From a bacterium (lineage in GTDB: Bacteria > Bdellovibrionota_G > JALEGL01), in assembly GCA_022763185.1 (NCBI GenBank), contig JALEGL010000007.1, positions 1-54,290 on the forward strand: a stretch of 54,290 nucleotides of DNA. Reading direction: 5' to 3'. The notes below the pieces were generated by a model, which worked only from the letters and a program-made list of their open reading frames with translations, ran no database searches and was not told the DNA's origin. Positions 42,727-50,748 of this stretch are shown in pieces. A program made the translations under genes and the position numbers. Positions within the stretch are counted from its first letter, which is position 1. Every line of letters begins with the position of its first letter.

Positions 42727-42814
42727 TGGTACCGGAGGCCGGAATCGAACCGGCACAGCTTAATAAGCCGCAGGATTTTAAGTCCTGTGTGTCTACCAGT
42801 TCCACCACTCCGGC
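42727..42814 (-). tRNA. tRNA-Leu(UAA)
   Basis: Minus strand GCCGGAG ... CTCCGGTACCA: 7-bp acceptor with encoded CCA, D-arm GGTGGAACTGGTAGAC, anticodon stem-loop CAGGACTTAAAATCCTG with UAA, a long class II variable arm and T-arm GGTTCGATTCC. Length 88 with CCA. Confidence 0.95.
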
Positions 42815-42917
42815 ACAGAATTAGGTTAAGAACCTAGTAGAATAAGCTCAATACAGACTTTAAACTTATTTTGCGAGGATTTTTTATTTTTTTCAAAAAA
42901 TGTATTTTTTTTAGATT

Positions 42918-42936
42918 GATATTGATTATCAATATC
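42918..42936 (+). promoter_or_regulatory. Fur box upstream of feoA
   Basis: GATATTGATTATCAATATC is a perfect 9-1-9 inverted repeat and matches the 19-bp Fur consensus closely. It lies 20 bases before the feoA start, so iron-loaded Fur should repress feoAB. Confidence 0.88.
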
Positions 42937-42956
42937 CAAAAAGGTATGGGCATAGG

Positions 42957-43199
42957 GTGAAATTATCCGAAGTGCCAAATAAAAATATGCGAGTCAAAGT
43001 TTCAACATTCAATCAAGGCTACAGTCAAAAAATTATTGAACGCCTAAGAAATTTGGGGATTGTAGAAAACAAAACAATCTCAATATTGCACAGCTTACCT
43101 TTTGGGGGCCCCGTGGTTGTACATGTGGGGTGCTGTGTTTTTTCTTTATCAAGAGAAGTGGCACAGTGGGTAGAAATTGAACCCGAAGCAAGTCATTAA
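42957..43199 (+). CDS. feoA: Ferrous iron transport protein A
   Basis: 80 residues of the SH3-like FeoA fold: KLSEVPNKNMRVKVSTF, ERLRNLGIVENKTISIL, VVHVGCCVFSLSREVAQWV. Small cytosolic partner of FeoB. GTG start at 42957, the position at which the family N-terminus begins; ribosome site weak (AAAGG 13 bases upstream). Directly behind the Fur box and followed by feoB. Confidence 0.9.
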   Translation: MKLSEVPNKNMRVKVSTFNQGYSQKIIERLRNLGIVENKTISILHSLPFGGPVVVHVGCCVFSLSREVAQWVEIEPEASH

Positions 43200-43207
43200 A
43201 GGTGTGC

Positions 43208-45034
43208 ATGTCTAAGCAAAAACATAAAAAAATTCTTTTGGTAGGAAAACCGAACTCAGGAAAATCTTTATTATTTTCAAAACTCACAGGAGTTAGACAA
43301 AAAGTGTCCAACTTTCCCGGCGTGACGGTTGAAATTAAGCAAGCCCAGTATAAAGAGTTCCATTTGGTTGATTACCCGGGTATTTATTCCTTGGATAGCA
43401 TTTCTATTGATGAAGAAATAGCCATTAACTCTCTCCAAAGCGCTTTGGAGAATGAAAAAGATGAACTTACAGCCGTTGTTTGCGTGGTGGATGCCACGCG
43501 TTTTGATATGAGTATGTCTCTTGCTTTGGATATACGCCAAGAATGTTTAAAACACAGTGTTCCCATGATTCTAGCATTGAATATGATGGATGAGTTGGAA
43601 AAGAATAATCTTCACGTCAACCTCAAAGGGATAGAAGAAGCATTGAATGTACCGGTAATAGGGATGTCAGCTAAAACCAAACAAGGTTTTACTGAGCTGT
43701 ACAATGAAATTAGCCGTGTAGGCTTTAAAGACATGCCTTTGCCTAGCTTTAATAAAACTAAACAAGAGCTCTTAGAAGAGCTGAATCAAAAATTTGCTCC
43801 AAAGTCAGATGTGTTGATTGCCAAACAAAATTACTTAGATCGAGTATTTTTATCCCCTTGGCTGGGCGGTGTTTTGTTTGCTTTGGTCATGTTGTTGGTG
43901 TTTCAATCTATTTTTACCTGGGCAGAACCCTTAATGGTGGCGGTAGAAAATATCTTTGCCTTTTTAGGGTCTTTGGCTTTGTCTACGCTCTCTGAGGGTG
44001 TGGCTAGAGATTTTATCATTGAAGCTTTAATTGAAGGTGTAGGTGCGTTTGTTATTTTTGTGCCGCAAATTTTTGTTTTAACCTTTATCATTGGCATTTT
44101 AGAAGACAGTGGTTATCTGGCCAGGTCAGCTATTATTTGTCATAGAATTTTAAGCTTTTTTGGGTTTTCTGGAAAAAGTTTTGTGCCACTGCTTACCGGT
44201 CATGCCTGTGCGATTCCAGCTATTTTGGCGGCTAGGACCATTGATTCTCCCAAACGCAGATGGATTACCATGCTGACTGTGCCTTTGACGGCGTGTTCTG
44301 CGCGTTTACCCGTATACAGTTTGTTGATTGTGACCTTAATTCCAGCGAACGCTATTGTTGCAGGCTTTTTGGGTTTAAGAGGCTTATTGTTTTTTGCATT
44401 GTATGCCTTTGGTATTGCGATGGCTCTGTTGGTGGGAGTTTTGATTGATCGCTTCTCAACCAATAAAGATGACAATGACTATCCGTTTATTTTGGAGTTA
44501 CCGCCTTATAGAGTACCTGGAATAAAACCCTTGTTGCAAAAATCATTTAGAGCGGCTTGGTCTTTTTTATCAGGGGCAGGTCCCATGATTTTTGTGGTCA
44601 CGGTTATTGTTTGGGCCTTGGGTTATTTTCCTAATTATGGTGAGTCTTTGGAGCAATCTTATTTGGCCAAGTTGGGTCATTTCTTTGAACCGGTTTTTGC
44701 ACCCTTAGGCATTGATTGGAAATATGGTGTAGCCATTTTGGTGTCATTCCTGGCCAGAGAGGTCTTTGTGGGTACTTTAGGAACCATGTTTGGTATTGAG
44801 TCTGCGGATGAAAATCTGTCGAGCTTGAGTGAAAAGATTCAAAACAGTGGCTTTTCTCTGGCTTCAGGTATAGCGCTTTTGGTATTTTATGCTGTTGCCT
44901 TACAGTGTGTATCCACTGTAGCCGTATTGGCCAAAGAATTAAAAAACAAATGGCAAGCATGGGGTGTGTTTGTGGCCTACGGAGTTTTAGCCTATATTAT
45001 GGCTTTGATCACCTATATGTTTTTTAATGGATAA
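43208..45034 (+). CDS. feoB: Ferrous iron transporter FeoB
   Basis: 608 residues from ATG 43208 (AAAGG 7 bases upstream; a GTG at 43202 is also open). N-terminal G domain: LLVGKPNSGKSLLFSKLTG (G1), VSNFPGVTVE (G2), DYPGIYSL (G3), LNMMDE (G4). Then the transmembrane part with Gate motifs SFVPLLTGHACAIPAILAAR and YGVAILVSFLAREVFVGTLG. Shorter than the enterobacterial protein (about 770). GTP-driven Fe2+ uptake across the inner membrane. Confidence 0.95.
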   Translation: MSKQKHKKILLVGKPNSGKSLLFSKLTGVRQKVSNFPGVTVEIKQAQYKEFHLVDYPGIYSLDSISIDEEIAINSLQSALENEKDELTAVVCVVDATRFDMSMSLALDIRQECLKHSVPMILALNMMDELEKNNLHVNLKGIEEALNVPVIGMSAKTKQGFTELYNEISRVGFKDMPLPSFNKTKQELLEELNQKFAPKSDVLIAKQNYLDRVFLSPWLGGVLFALVMLLVFQSIFTWAEPLMVAVENIFAFLGSLALSTLSEGVARDFIIEALIEGVGAFVIFVPQIFVLTFIIGILEDSGYLARSAIICHRILSFFGFSGKSFVPLLTGHACAIPAILAARTIDSPKRRWITMLTVPLTACSARLPVYSLLIVTLIPANAIVAGFLGLRGLLFFALYAFGIAMALLVGVLIDRFSTNKDDNDYPFILELPPYRVPGIKPLLQKSFRAAWSFLSGAGPMIFVVTVIVWALGYFPNYGESLEQSYLAKLGHFFEPVFAPLGIDWKYGVAILVSFLAREVFVGTLGTMFGIESADENLSSLSEKIQNSGFSLASGIALLVFYAVALQCVSTVAVLAKELKNKWQAWGVFVAYGVLAYIMALITYMFFNG

Positions 45035-45069
45035 TTTTGCTTATCTAATTTTTTTAGAAAGTTTGATGA

Positions 45070-45525
45070 TTAATGTTGGTGACAATGACCTTCCCAACAC
45101 TTGTATTTTCTAATGGTCATGATGTGGCCAATAAAGAGCATTAAACCGCCTATGATAAAACATGCTTCTTCCCAAATATGATTATGAGGGTGGCTATGCT
45201 GGTGTTGATGTGTTGGAGAAAAACCTTCTGGTGGTAGAAAACCTAAAGCGGTAACTGCAATACCAAGAATGAGTAAGGCAAAAATAGTTTTGGATTGATG
45301 CATTTTATAGTGACGCAAAATAGTCCATAAGGCCAATGCTGTCATAGCAGCAAAGAAGCTGATATGAACCCACTGATTTTCAAAATACTTTCCTAAGGAA
45401 GGTAAAGAAACCAATAAGATGGGGGTCAGTAAACAGTGAATAGCGCATAAGCTAGAGCAACAGATACCAATAAGATCAATGTTTAGCTTTTTGTTTTTTT
45501 TATGACCCTGCTTAACCACTGGCAC
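45070..45525 (-). CDS. MerC-domain membrane protein
   Basis: 151 residues, four predicted helices. IGICCSSLCAIHCLLTPILL contains the Cys-Cys and Cys-x-x-H-Cys pattern of MerC-type mercury transporters. A His-rich loop (HQHQHSHPHNH) and tail (CWEGHCHQH) suggest metal handling. No merA, merP or merR nearby, so it is probably a general metal-related family member. GTG start, no clear ribosome site. Convergent to feoB. Confidence 0.82.
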   Translation of the reverse strand: MPVVKQGHKKNKKLNIDLIGICCSSLCAIHCLLTPILLVSLPSLGKYFENQWVHISFFAAMTALALWTILRHYKMHQSKTIFALLILGIAVTALGFLPPEGFSPTHQHQHSHPHNHIWEEACFIIGGLMLFIGHIMTIRKYKCWEGHCHQH

Positions 45526-45570
45526 AAACTATATAAAAGTTAAATTAAAAGCAAGCGCTTGTTGATAATT

Positions 45571-46875
45571 TTATCCACCCCTATATTGTACTTTTGTATG
45601 TTGGTATGCGAGCCATGCTCTTTGATGCAAAGGGGCTTGGTGAACCCTGAAAATATCAACAGCATGCTGAGATAAGGCCATGGATATGCCAATGCTTTCA
45701 TAATCTCTGGCATGGGCATCCAGATTACAAAATAGCTTCATAAAAGATTTTCTGGAGTGACCGATAAGAAGCCTACATGGAATATCATTGAACTGATCAA
45801 GGTTTTGTAAAATTTTTAGAGATTGAGAGGCCGTTTTGCCAAAGCCTATGCCGGGATCAAAAATTACTCTTGAAACATCAATGTTGTTTTTATCCAGCAA
45901 CGTTAGTTTTTGATCAAGCCATTGTTTTAAAAATACAATGGGATCCGTATCGTGTGCCATAACATTTCTAGGGTCTACCGGAGCATTTAAACTGTGCATT
46001 AAAACGTAATCGCAGTTTGTTTGTTGCAAAGTAGAAAACATTTCAGGATCTTTAAGTCCACTAACATCATTAATGGTGTGAAGTTCAGTTTGCTCATGAA
46101 CAAACTGAGCAACTGAAGCATGCATTGTATCAAGACTTAAACGCGGTTTAAGTAAAGTTTGTTGATTAAAGTATGTATTCCATAACTGTAAAAAAGGTTT
46201 GATACGTTTTATTTCTTCTTTAGGAGAAACAATGTCAGCATTGGGTCGTGTTGAAGCCGCGCCAATATCAAGGTATTGAATGGTATGCTTTTGAATGGTG
46301 TCCAATTGTTTTAAACACGTTTCATCATTGAAAGCTTTGCCATCTGAAAAAGAATCTGGGCTAAGATTTAAAATATGCATCCATGCTGGCATGTGTATAG
46401 ATTTAGATTTTTTTAAAATTTTAAGGGCATCGTTTTTAGGGATATCGCTTGGATTAACAATGTCCAACAAAGGCTTTAAAACAAAGTCCCGTTCAAGCAG
46501 TCTTGGATGCGGGATGGACAGGCTTTCTGTATCAACAAGGGTCTGTCCATAAAATAAAATATCTAAATCAATGGGTCTAGGTCCCCATTTTAGGTTTAAG
46601 TCACGTCCTAGTTTAAGTTCAATGCTTTTGATTTTATTAAGCAAACTTTGCGCTGAAAGCTCTGTACTCAATCTAAGAACAGTATTTAAATAGGGTTTAT
46701 TCCAGTGGTCAGGTGCATCAAGAGGCAGCATGGCCGGGGTCTGATAAATGGGAGCAACTTCAATGGGGCCAAGGCTATGTTTTTCAAGTAAAGTCAAGGC
46801 TTGAGTAAAATACTGCTGTCTTGGTTCCATGTTGGAACCCATGGCTATATAACAGTTAGTCAATCCAATCTCCAC
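45571..46875 (-). CDS. folKP: Fused HPPK-DHPS (FolK-FolP) folate enzyme
   Basis: 434 residues. Residues 1-~150 are HPPK: CYIAMGSNMEPRQQYFTQAL and KWGPRPIDLDILFYG. Residues ~158-434 are dihydropteroate synthase: MHILNLSPDSFSDGKAF, IDIGAASTRPNADIV (reads YLDIGAASTRPN), RLSLDTMHASVA, NDVSGLKDPE, VIFDPGIGFGKT and LIGHSRKSFM. It adds pyrophosphate to hydroxymethyldihydropterin and couples it to pABA. Such fusions are known from Chlamydiae and eukaryotes. Overlaps folB by 20 bases; a TTG at 46863 could be the real start. Confidence 0.93.
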   Translation of the reverse strand: MEIGLTNCYIAMGSNMEPRQQYFTQALTLLEKHSLGPIEVAPIYQTPAMLPLDAPDHWNKPYLNTVLRLSTELSAQSLLNKIKSIELKLGRDLNLKWGPRPIDLDILFYGQTLVDTESLSIPHPRLLERDFVLKPLLDIVNPSDIPKNDALKILKKSKSIHMPAWMHILNLSPDSFSDGKAFNDETCLKQLDTIQKHTIQYLDIGAASTRPNADIVSPKEEIKRIKPFLQLWNTYFNQQTLLKPRLSLDTMHASVAQFVHEQTELHTINDVSGLKDPEMFSTLQQTNCDYVLMHSLNAPVDPRNVMAHDTDPIVFLKQWLDQKLTLLDKNNIDVSRVIFDPGIGFGKTASQSLKILQNLDQFNDIPCRLLIGHSRKSFMKLFCNLDAHARDYESIGISMALSQHAVDIFRVHQAPLHQRAWLAYQHTKVQYRGG

Positions 46876-47239
46876 AGGTATAGCTTACGCCATTGTTATA
46901 GCTGTCTTTAATAGGAGGGGTTAATTTCAAGAGCTTTACTTGGGCTTTGCAATTTTGTGGAATATGTTGTGAAACAATATCAAAAAACTGACGACAAAGT
47001 TTTTCAATGAGTTCGTATTGATTTTTTTTTACATCATCCTGTAAAGCCTGAGATAATTTTAAATAGCATACTGTATCGTTAAGCTTGTCGGTTTTTTCCG
47101 CTTGGGGATTGTCTGCAAAGGCTATTTTTATGGTGGCGCTTACTTTTTGCGCATGGTAGCGCTCTTGTTCAGAATCGCCGAGGTGCACCCAAAAATGAAA
47201 ATCATGCAAGGTTAAGCATGAAGAAGACTGGCTTAGCAT
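46856..47239 (-). CDS. folB: Dihydroneopterin aldolase
   Basis: 127 residues: LHDFHFWVHLGDSEQERYHAQ (catalytic Glu), NDTVCYLKLSQALQ and YELIEKLCRQFFDIV, then KLLKLTPPIKD. FolB splits dihydroneopterin to 6-hydroxymethyldihydropterin, the substrate for the FolK part of the next gene. Overlaps the CADD gene by 7 bases. Confidence 0.9.
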   Translation of the reverse strand: MLSQSSSCLTLHDFHFWVHLGDSEQERYHAQKVSATIKIAFADNPQAEKTDKLNDTVCYLKLSQALQDDVKKNQYELIEKLCRQFFDIVSQHIPQNCKAQVKLLKLTPPIKDSYNNGVSYTCGDWID

Positions 47240-47901
47240 GCCAGCTTCTCATCATAGTCATTCATTTCTGTTAGAAAATTCCAAAGAGATTGAGCTGAGT
47301 GCTTTGCTGCATCTAAAGCATGTGATTGTTCATCCTCAGAAAGTTGATCAAGAAGGTCTTCACACGCTTCTCTGTGAATAACATCTGCACTTTGGTGAAC
47401 TTTAAAAAAGGCCAGGCTTTGTTCATCGTTAATAGCATAAAACTTTTTTAAACCGTCAATTTTGGTTTTTGCAACTTCTGGCACTTGATATTCATAAGCA
47501 TAGAGAGATGCTAGACCTTCACTGTAAGAGCTGCGAGCATATTTAAAAAAAGTATCAATAACGGTGTTAATGGCTTGTCCACCTGTGTGCTGATCTAAAC
47601 GTTCTGCATTAGCGCCAACACCGTTTGCAAAGTCTGCCCATAGTTGTGGATGGTCTTTTCCCATAGAGCCTTCTTCTTCATTTAGATTTTCAAGTAAGAT
47701 TTTTCTTTTTGTGATGTCTTCACATAAAGAATGGGTAGCGCTGATATAGCGGGGAAAAGCTTTAACATGCTGGTAATATTCTTTGGCGTAGTGCTGTAAA
47801 GTTTCAGCTTTCAGTTTGCCTTCGTTCCATTTTTGATAAAATGGATGCTCAAGTAAATGATAATCTGCAATGCTTTGCTTTAGCTTTTCTGAAAATGACA
47901 T
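47233..47901 (-). CDS. CADD-like (PqqC/TenA fold) putative p-aminobenzoate synthase
   Basis: 222 residues resembling the CADD/fol_rel family of Chlamydia (TIGR04305 type). The di-metal ligand pattern is present: Glu76, His84, Glu137 (YAYEYQVP), His169, Asp173 and His176 (FKVHQSADVIH). Tyr22 (HPFYQKW) and Lys147 (AKTKIDG) line up with Tyr27 and Lys152 of chlamydial CADD, residues linked to its self-sacrificing pABA synthesis. First gene of an operon with folB and folKP, supporting a role in folate. AAGGAG before ATG. Confidence 0.82.
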   Translation of the reverse strand: MSFSEKLKQSIADYHLLEHPFYQKWNEGKLKAETLQHYAKEYYQHVKAFPRYISATHSLCEDITKRKILLENLNEEEGSMGKDHPQLWADFANGVGANAERLDQHTGGQAINTVIDTFFKYARSSYSEGLASLYAYEYQVPEVAKTKIDGLKKFYAINDEQSLAFFKVHQSADVIHREACEDLLDQLSEDEQSHALDAAKHSAQSLWNFLTEMNDYDEKLAC

Positions 47902-47977
47902 GGGCTCTCCTTGGTTAAATTTTTATTAGATTAAGCGGTGACGCTTGATTTGAAAAGCTAAACATATTAAACATTTT

Positions 47978-47994
47978 GTTAAGTTATGCTTAAC
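47978..47994 (+). promoter_or_regulatory. LysR-type inverted repeat over the regulator start
   Basis: GTTAAG-TTATG-CTTAAC is a perfect 6-5-6 palindrome of the T-N11-A kind that overlaps the ATG (47986) of the LysR gene and lies in the gap to the divergent CADD gene. Position fits autorepression and control of the folate operon. Confidence 0.45.
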
Positions 47995-48894
47995 AAGATA
48001 GATTTGAACAAATTGAATGTTTTTTTTGTGGTGATGGAAAGTAATTCATTCAGTGATGCAGCAGAAAAACTTAACGTTTCAAGATCTGCCATTAGTCAGT
48101 CCATGACGATCTTGGAGGGGCAACTGGGTTATGGTTTGTTTTTAAGAAAGTCACAAAAAATATACCCAACTCAAAAAGCACAAAGGATTTTTGAAAACTT
48201 AAAAGAATATCAGCATAGTTTAGCGCTTAGTTTAGTGCATGAAAGTAAGCGTGAAGAAGACATTGGTGGTATTGTTAAAGTTGGTGCCTATGAGGATTTT
48301 GCCAAAACCCACTTAAGTTTGGCTGTAAAAAAATTTCACGAGCTTTATCCCAATGTCATACTGCAATTTAATTTTGCTGCCCCAAGTCAGCTACAGAGCA
48401 TGTTGGAGGATAATCGTTTAGATCTATGTTTTTCTATTTTTCCCAGTCAAGGAGTGAAATCCATAACAACAAAGAAAATATACACTGAAGACTTGATTTT
48501 ATTGACCCCTGAAAACTATTTAAATGAATGCAAACAACTAGAAACATTGATTGAATTACCCATTGTGGATTATTTTCCCAAGCATATTCTGTTTAAGCGT
48601 TGGGTGTATCAGCATTATAAAAAAAGACGTTCTAAGTTTAATATCAAGCTTTATGCCGCTTCTTCAGAAATGGTTTTGCAATGTATTGCCGATGGTCTCG
48701 GTATTGGAGTGGTCCCCAGTTATGTCTATGAAAAAAGACGTCTGGCCTTGCCAGATGTTTTTAAGGTTAGCCCCAGTAAAAAAAGTCTAAAGGATTATAT
48801 CTGGCTTAATCAGCATAAAAATCAATACAGTAGCCAGGCGCATCAGGTTTTTTACCAATATATCGTGCACTATTTTGATTCCTATATTGAATAG
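47986..48894 (+). CDS. LysR family transcriptional regulator
   Basis: 302 residues. Helix-turn-helix at about 20-45 (FSDAAEKLNVSRSAISQSMT), the linker, and a LysR substrate-binding domain (GGIVKVGAYEDFAKTHLSLA, CIADGLGIGVVPSYV). Divergent from the CADD-folB-folKP operon, its likely target. No ribosome site before the ATG, which lies within the inverted repeat described separately. Confidence 0.85.
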   Translation: MLNKIDLNKLNVFFVVMESNSFSDAAEKLNVSRSAISQSMTILEGQLGYGLFLRKSQKIYPTQKAQRIFENLKEYQHSLALSLVHESKREEDIGGIVKVGAYEDFAKTHLSLAVKKFHELYPNVILQFNFAAPSQLQSMLEDNRLDLCFSIFPSQGVKSITTKKIYTEDLILLTPENYLNECKQLETLIELPIVDYFPKHILFKRWVYQHYKKRRSKFNIKLYAASSEMVLQCIADGLGIGVVPSYVYEKRRLALPDVFKVSPSKKSLKDYIWLNQHKNQYSSQAHQVFYQYIVHYFDSYIE

Positions 48895-48907
48895 TATTTA
48901 ATTAATG

Positions 48908-48927
48908 ATAATATAATATAATATAAT
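48908..48927. repeat. Four tandem copies of ATAAT
   Basis: ATAAT repeated exactly four times ends two bases before the ATG of the second LysR gene, and is bracketed by copies of TAATTAATGAT. It lies where the ribosome site and promoter would be, so copy-number change could alter expression. Confidence 0.7.
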
Positions 48928-48929
48928 TA

Positions 48930-49748
48930 ATGATTGAGCATGTTCAAACCCTAAAAGCCTTGTCAGACTTTAAAACCATGCATAAAGCAGCAACGGCTTT
49001 GCGCGTTAGCCAACCCACAGTAAGTAAGCGTATTGCTCAGTTAGAGCATCAGCTGAATAAAAAGCTTATTCAAAAAAATGGCCGCAATGTTGAGTTAACA
49101 GCTGAAGCATTGAAGATTCTTGAGCAAGTCTTGCCCCATTTAAGTGCTGTAAAATCTATTTTGAATGAACAGCCCAATCATAGCTTGAAGGCTATGCATG
49201 TGGGTTTTTCTGAGTCTGTATTGATTGCTCGTGGTGATTTTTTATTTAAAAAACTTGAACAACAAAAACCAAGTGTACAACTTATTCCGCATGCGCACAG
49301 AAGTCCTGTGGTTTTAGATAGGGTAATGTCTGGAGAGTATCTGTTTGGTGTATGTGCGGGTAATGCCAATAAGGTAGGAAGCATGACGGTTAAAAAATTG
49401 TGTGATGAAGCCATGGTTCTTGTTAATCCTGAGTTGGATAGAAAGCTTATGGGAATTGAACAATCTTCTGAAACTATGCAGTCTATTGCACGGCAATTGC
49501 AAAAACAAAATTTAAGGCCAGACTATTTTTTGGAATCTTATGCCGCTATAACCCGTTTAGCACAAAAGAAGCTGTTTAGAGCTATTGTTCCAATGAGTTT
49601 ATGTGAAGCGTTTAAACTGCCAGAAAAGCAGTATAAAGTCTTAAATATAAAACGACCATTGATTTTTGTAGCACGACAAAGCATTTTTCAGCGTAACGAC
49701 GTTCAAACAATGTATCAAATACTAAAATGTGTTTATCGCATAGTTTAG
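48930..49748 (+). CDS. LysR family transcriptional regulator (second, short)
   Basis: 272 residues: N-terminal helix-turn-helix (MHKAATALRVSQPTVSKRIA, then QLEHQLNKKLIQKNGRNVEL) and a shortened effector domain (MHVGFSESVLIARGDFLF, FLESYAAITRLAQKKLF). Follows the first LysR by 35 bases, with a five-base tandem repeat in between. The targets are unknown. Convergent to the ACT gene, overlapping at the end by 4 bases. Confidence 0.82.
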   Translation: MIEHVQTLKALSDFKTMHKAATALRVSQPTVSKRIAQLEHQLNKKLIQKNGRNVELTAEALKILEQVLPHLSAVKSILNEQPNHSLKAMHVGFSESVLIARGDFLFKKLEQQKPSVQLIPHAHRSPVVLDRVMSGEYLFGVCAGNANKVGSMTVKKLCDEAMVLVNPELDRKLMGIEQSSETMQSIARQLQKQNLRPDYFLESYAAITRLAQKKLFRAIVPMSLCEAFKLPEKQYKVLNIKRPLIFVARQSIFQRNDVQTMYQILKCVYRIV

Positions 49749-50125
49749 AAATCAATTGCAACGGTAAAGCCTGTCTCAGAAAGTGCTTTACAAGCCTGGG
49801 TAAAGTCATTTGACTTCACTAAGATATAATCTGTATCAAAAGTAGATATGGCAAATAAGCTGATTTTCTGTTCAGCCAAAGGTTTGGTCAGTGAATACAG
49901 AATGCCAGTTAATGAAAAGTCCAATGGCCCTTCAACTTTAAGCGCGCGCCAATCTTTTTCATGTTGAATATCTTTAGGTACATTGTTTTGTGAGCAGACA
50001 ATGGAGAGTTCATCTTGGGTTTTGTTGATGGAGAAAAACTCAGAATGATGTGCCCATTCAGGTATAGGGTCAGATGGGTTAAGTCTTGCTATAGCAAAGG
50101 TTTCATTTAAAGCAGTAAGTTTCAT
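49745..50125 (-). CDS. ACT-domain protein (CASTOR/ACT_7-like)
   Basis: 126 residues with two ACT-like halves: N-terminal FAIARLNPSDPIPEWAHHSE then LSIVCSQNNVP, and C-terminal VEGPLDFSLTGILYSLTKPL then ISLFAISTFDTDYILVKSND. The pattern (FSLTGIL ... ISTFDTDYILV) is that of the COG3603 group, which binds amino acids. Role unknown. Followed by no other gene on its strand; 12 bases separate it from the upstream 4-TM gene. Confidence 0.8.
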   Translation of the reverse strand: MKLTALNETFAIARLNPSDPIPEWAHHSEFFSINKTQDELSIVCSQNNVPKDIQHEKDWRALKVEGPLDFSLTGILYSLTKPLAEQKISLFAISTFDTDYILVKSNDFTQACKALSETGFTVAIDF

Positions 50126-50137
50126 GTCAAATACAGC

Positions 50138-50548
50138 TTATCGAAAATAGCCCACATGCATGTTTTTAGGCTCATTTTTCTGTAGCATAGCATTGATGAG
50201 CATAGAAAACAGACTCATTAATAATGCACCTACGATGGCTGAAAAAATATTGGTGATATAGTAGCCTTTGACAAGACCAGCTACCAGCCAAAAACTTAAG
50301 CCGTTGATGACCAAGAGAAAAATACCAAAGGTAAACAGAGTCAAAGGTAAGGTTAGGATGATCAACAAAGGTTTGATAAAACTGTTGATCAGACCAAAAA
50401 CAGCACCCGCTGCAATGGCGGCCAAGATACCATTAAGCTCAATGCCCGGAATGATTGAAGAAATAACAACAATAGCCAATGAGTGCAGAGCCAAACGGCT
50501 CCAAAATGTAGATTGAATCATAATGCTTGCAATATATACACTCAACAA
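50138..50548 (-). CDS. Phage holin family 4-TM membrane protein (PF04020-like)
   Basis: Up to 136 residues with four membrane helices; the pattern AIAAGAVFGLINSFIKPLL and LPLTLFTFGIFLLVINGLSF matches the Mycobacterial phage holin IV / YvlD family found on many chromosomes, unrelated to an active prophage. Start either 50548 or ATG 50521 (MIQSTF); neither has a good ribosome site. Small membrane protein of unknown role. Confidence 0.8.
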   Translation of the reverse strand: MLSVYIASIMIQSTFWSRLALHSLAIVVISSIIPGIELNGILAAIAAGAVFGLINSFIKPLLIILTLPLTLFTFGIFLLVINGLSFWLVAGLVKGYYITNIFSAIVGALLMSLFSMLINAMLQKNEPKNMHVGYFR

Positions 50549-50602
50549 AGTTTGGCCAGTGAAAAATTATAAAATTTTTAAGATTGCCTATCAGTAACCA
50601 TA

Positions 50603-50693
50603 GGCCCGGAGCCGCTGAAAAAGAAAACAGACGAACGCCCGACCCCCACCCAGATTCGTAGTCTGGTGCTCTATCCAGCTGAGCTACGTGTGC
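50603..50693 (-). pseudogene. Broken tRNA-Arg copy
   Basis: Bases 50652-50688 are identical to 51952-51988 of tRNA-Arg (37 of 37), covering the D-arm and the anticodon arm. The copy has a 4-base insertion in the variable loop, about 18 extra bases in the T-loop, a lost 3' acceptor strand and a changed acceptor 5' base. It cannot form a normal tRNA. Confidence 0.88.
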
Positions 50694-50710
50694 AATTGAA
50701 TCACCTTGCT

Positions 50711-50748
50711 ACAAAAAAAAGCCTAACTATTGAGAGTTTACAATAGTT
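50711..50748 (-). terminator. Terminator after the secreted protein gene
   Basis: Minus strand AACTATTG, eight-base loop, CAATAGTT then AGGC and a run of eight T. The stem includes the stop codon of the gene ending at 50727. Confidence 0.75.

Noticed and set aside
45552-45561. Palindrome CAAGCGCTTG upstream of merC
   Set aside because: Too short and isolated to call an operator.
50138-50548. Prophage suggested by a holin-family protein
   Set aside because: This PF04020-type family is common on chromosomes and no other phage genes are adjacent.
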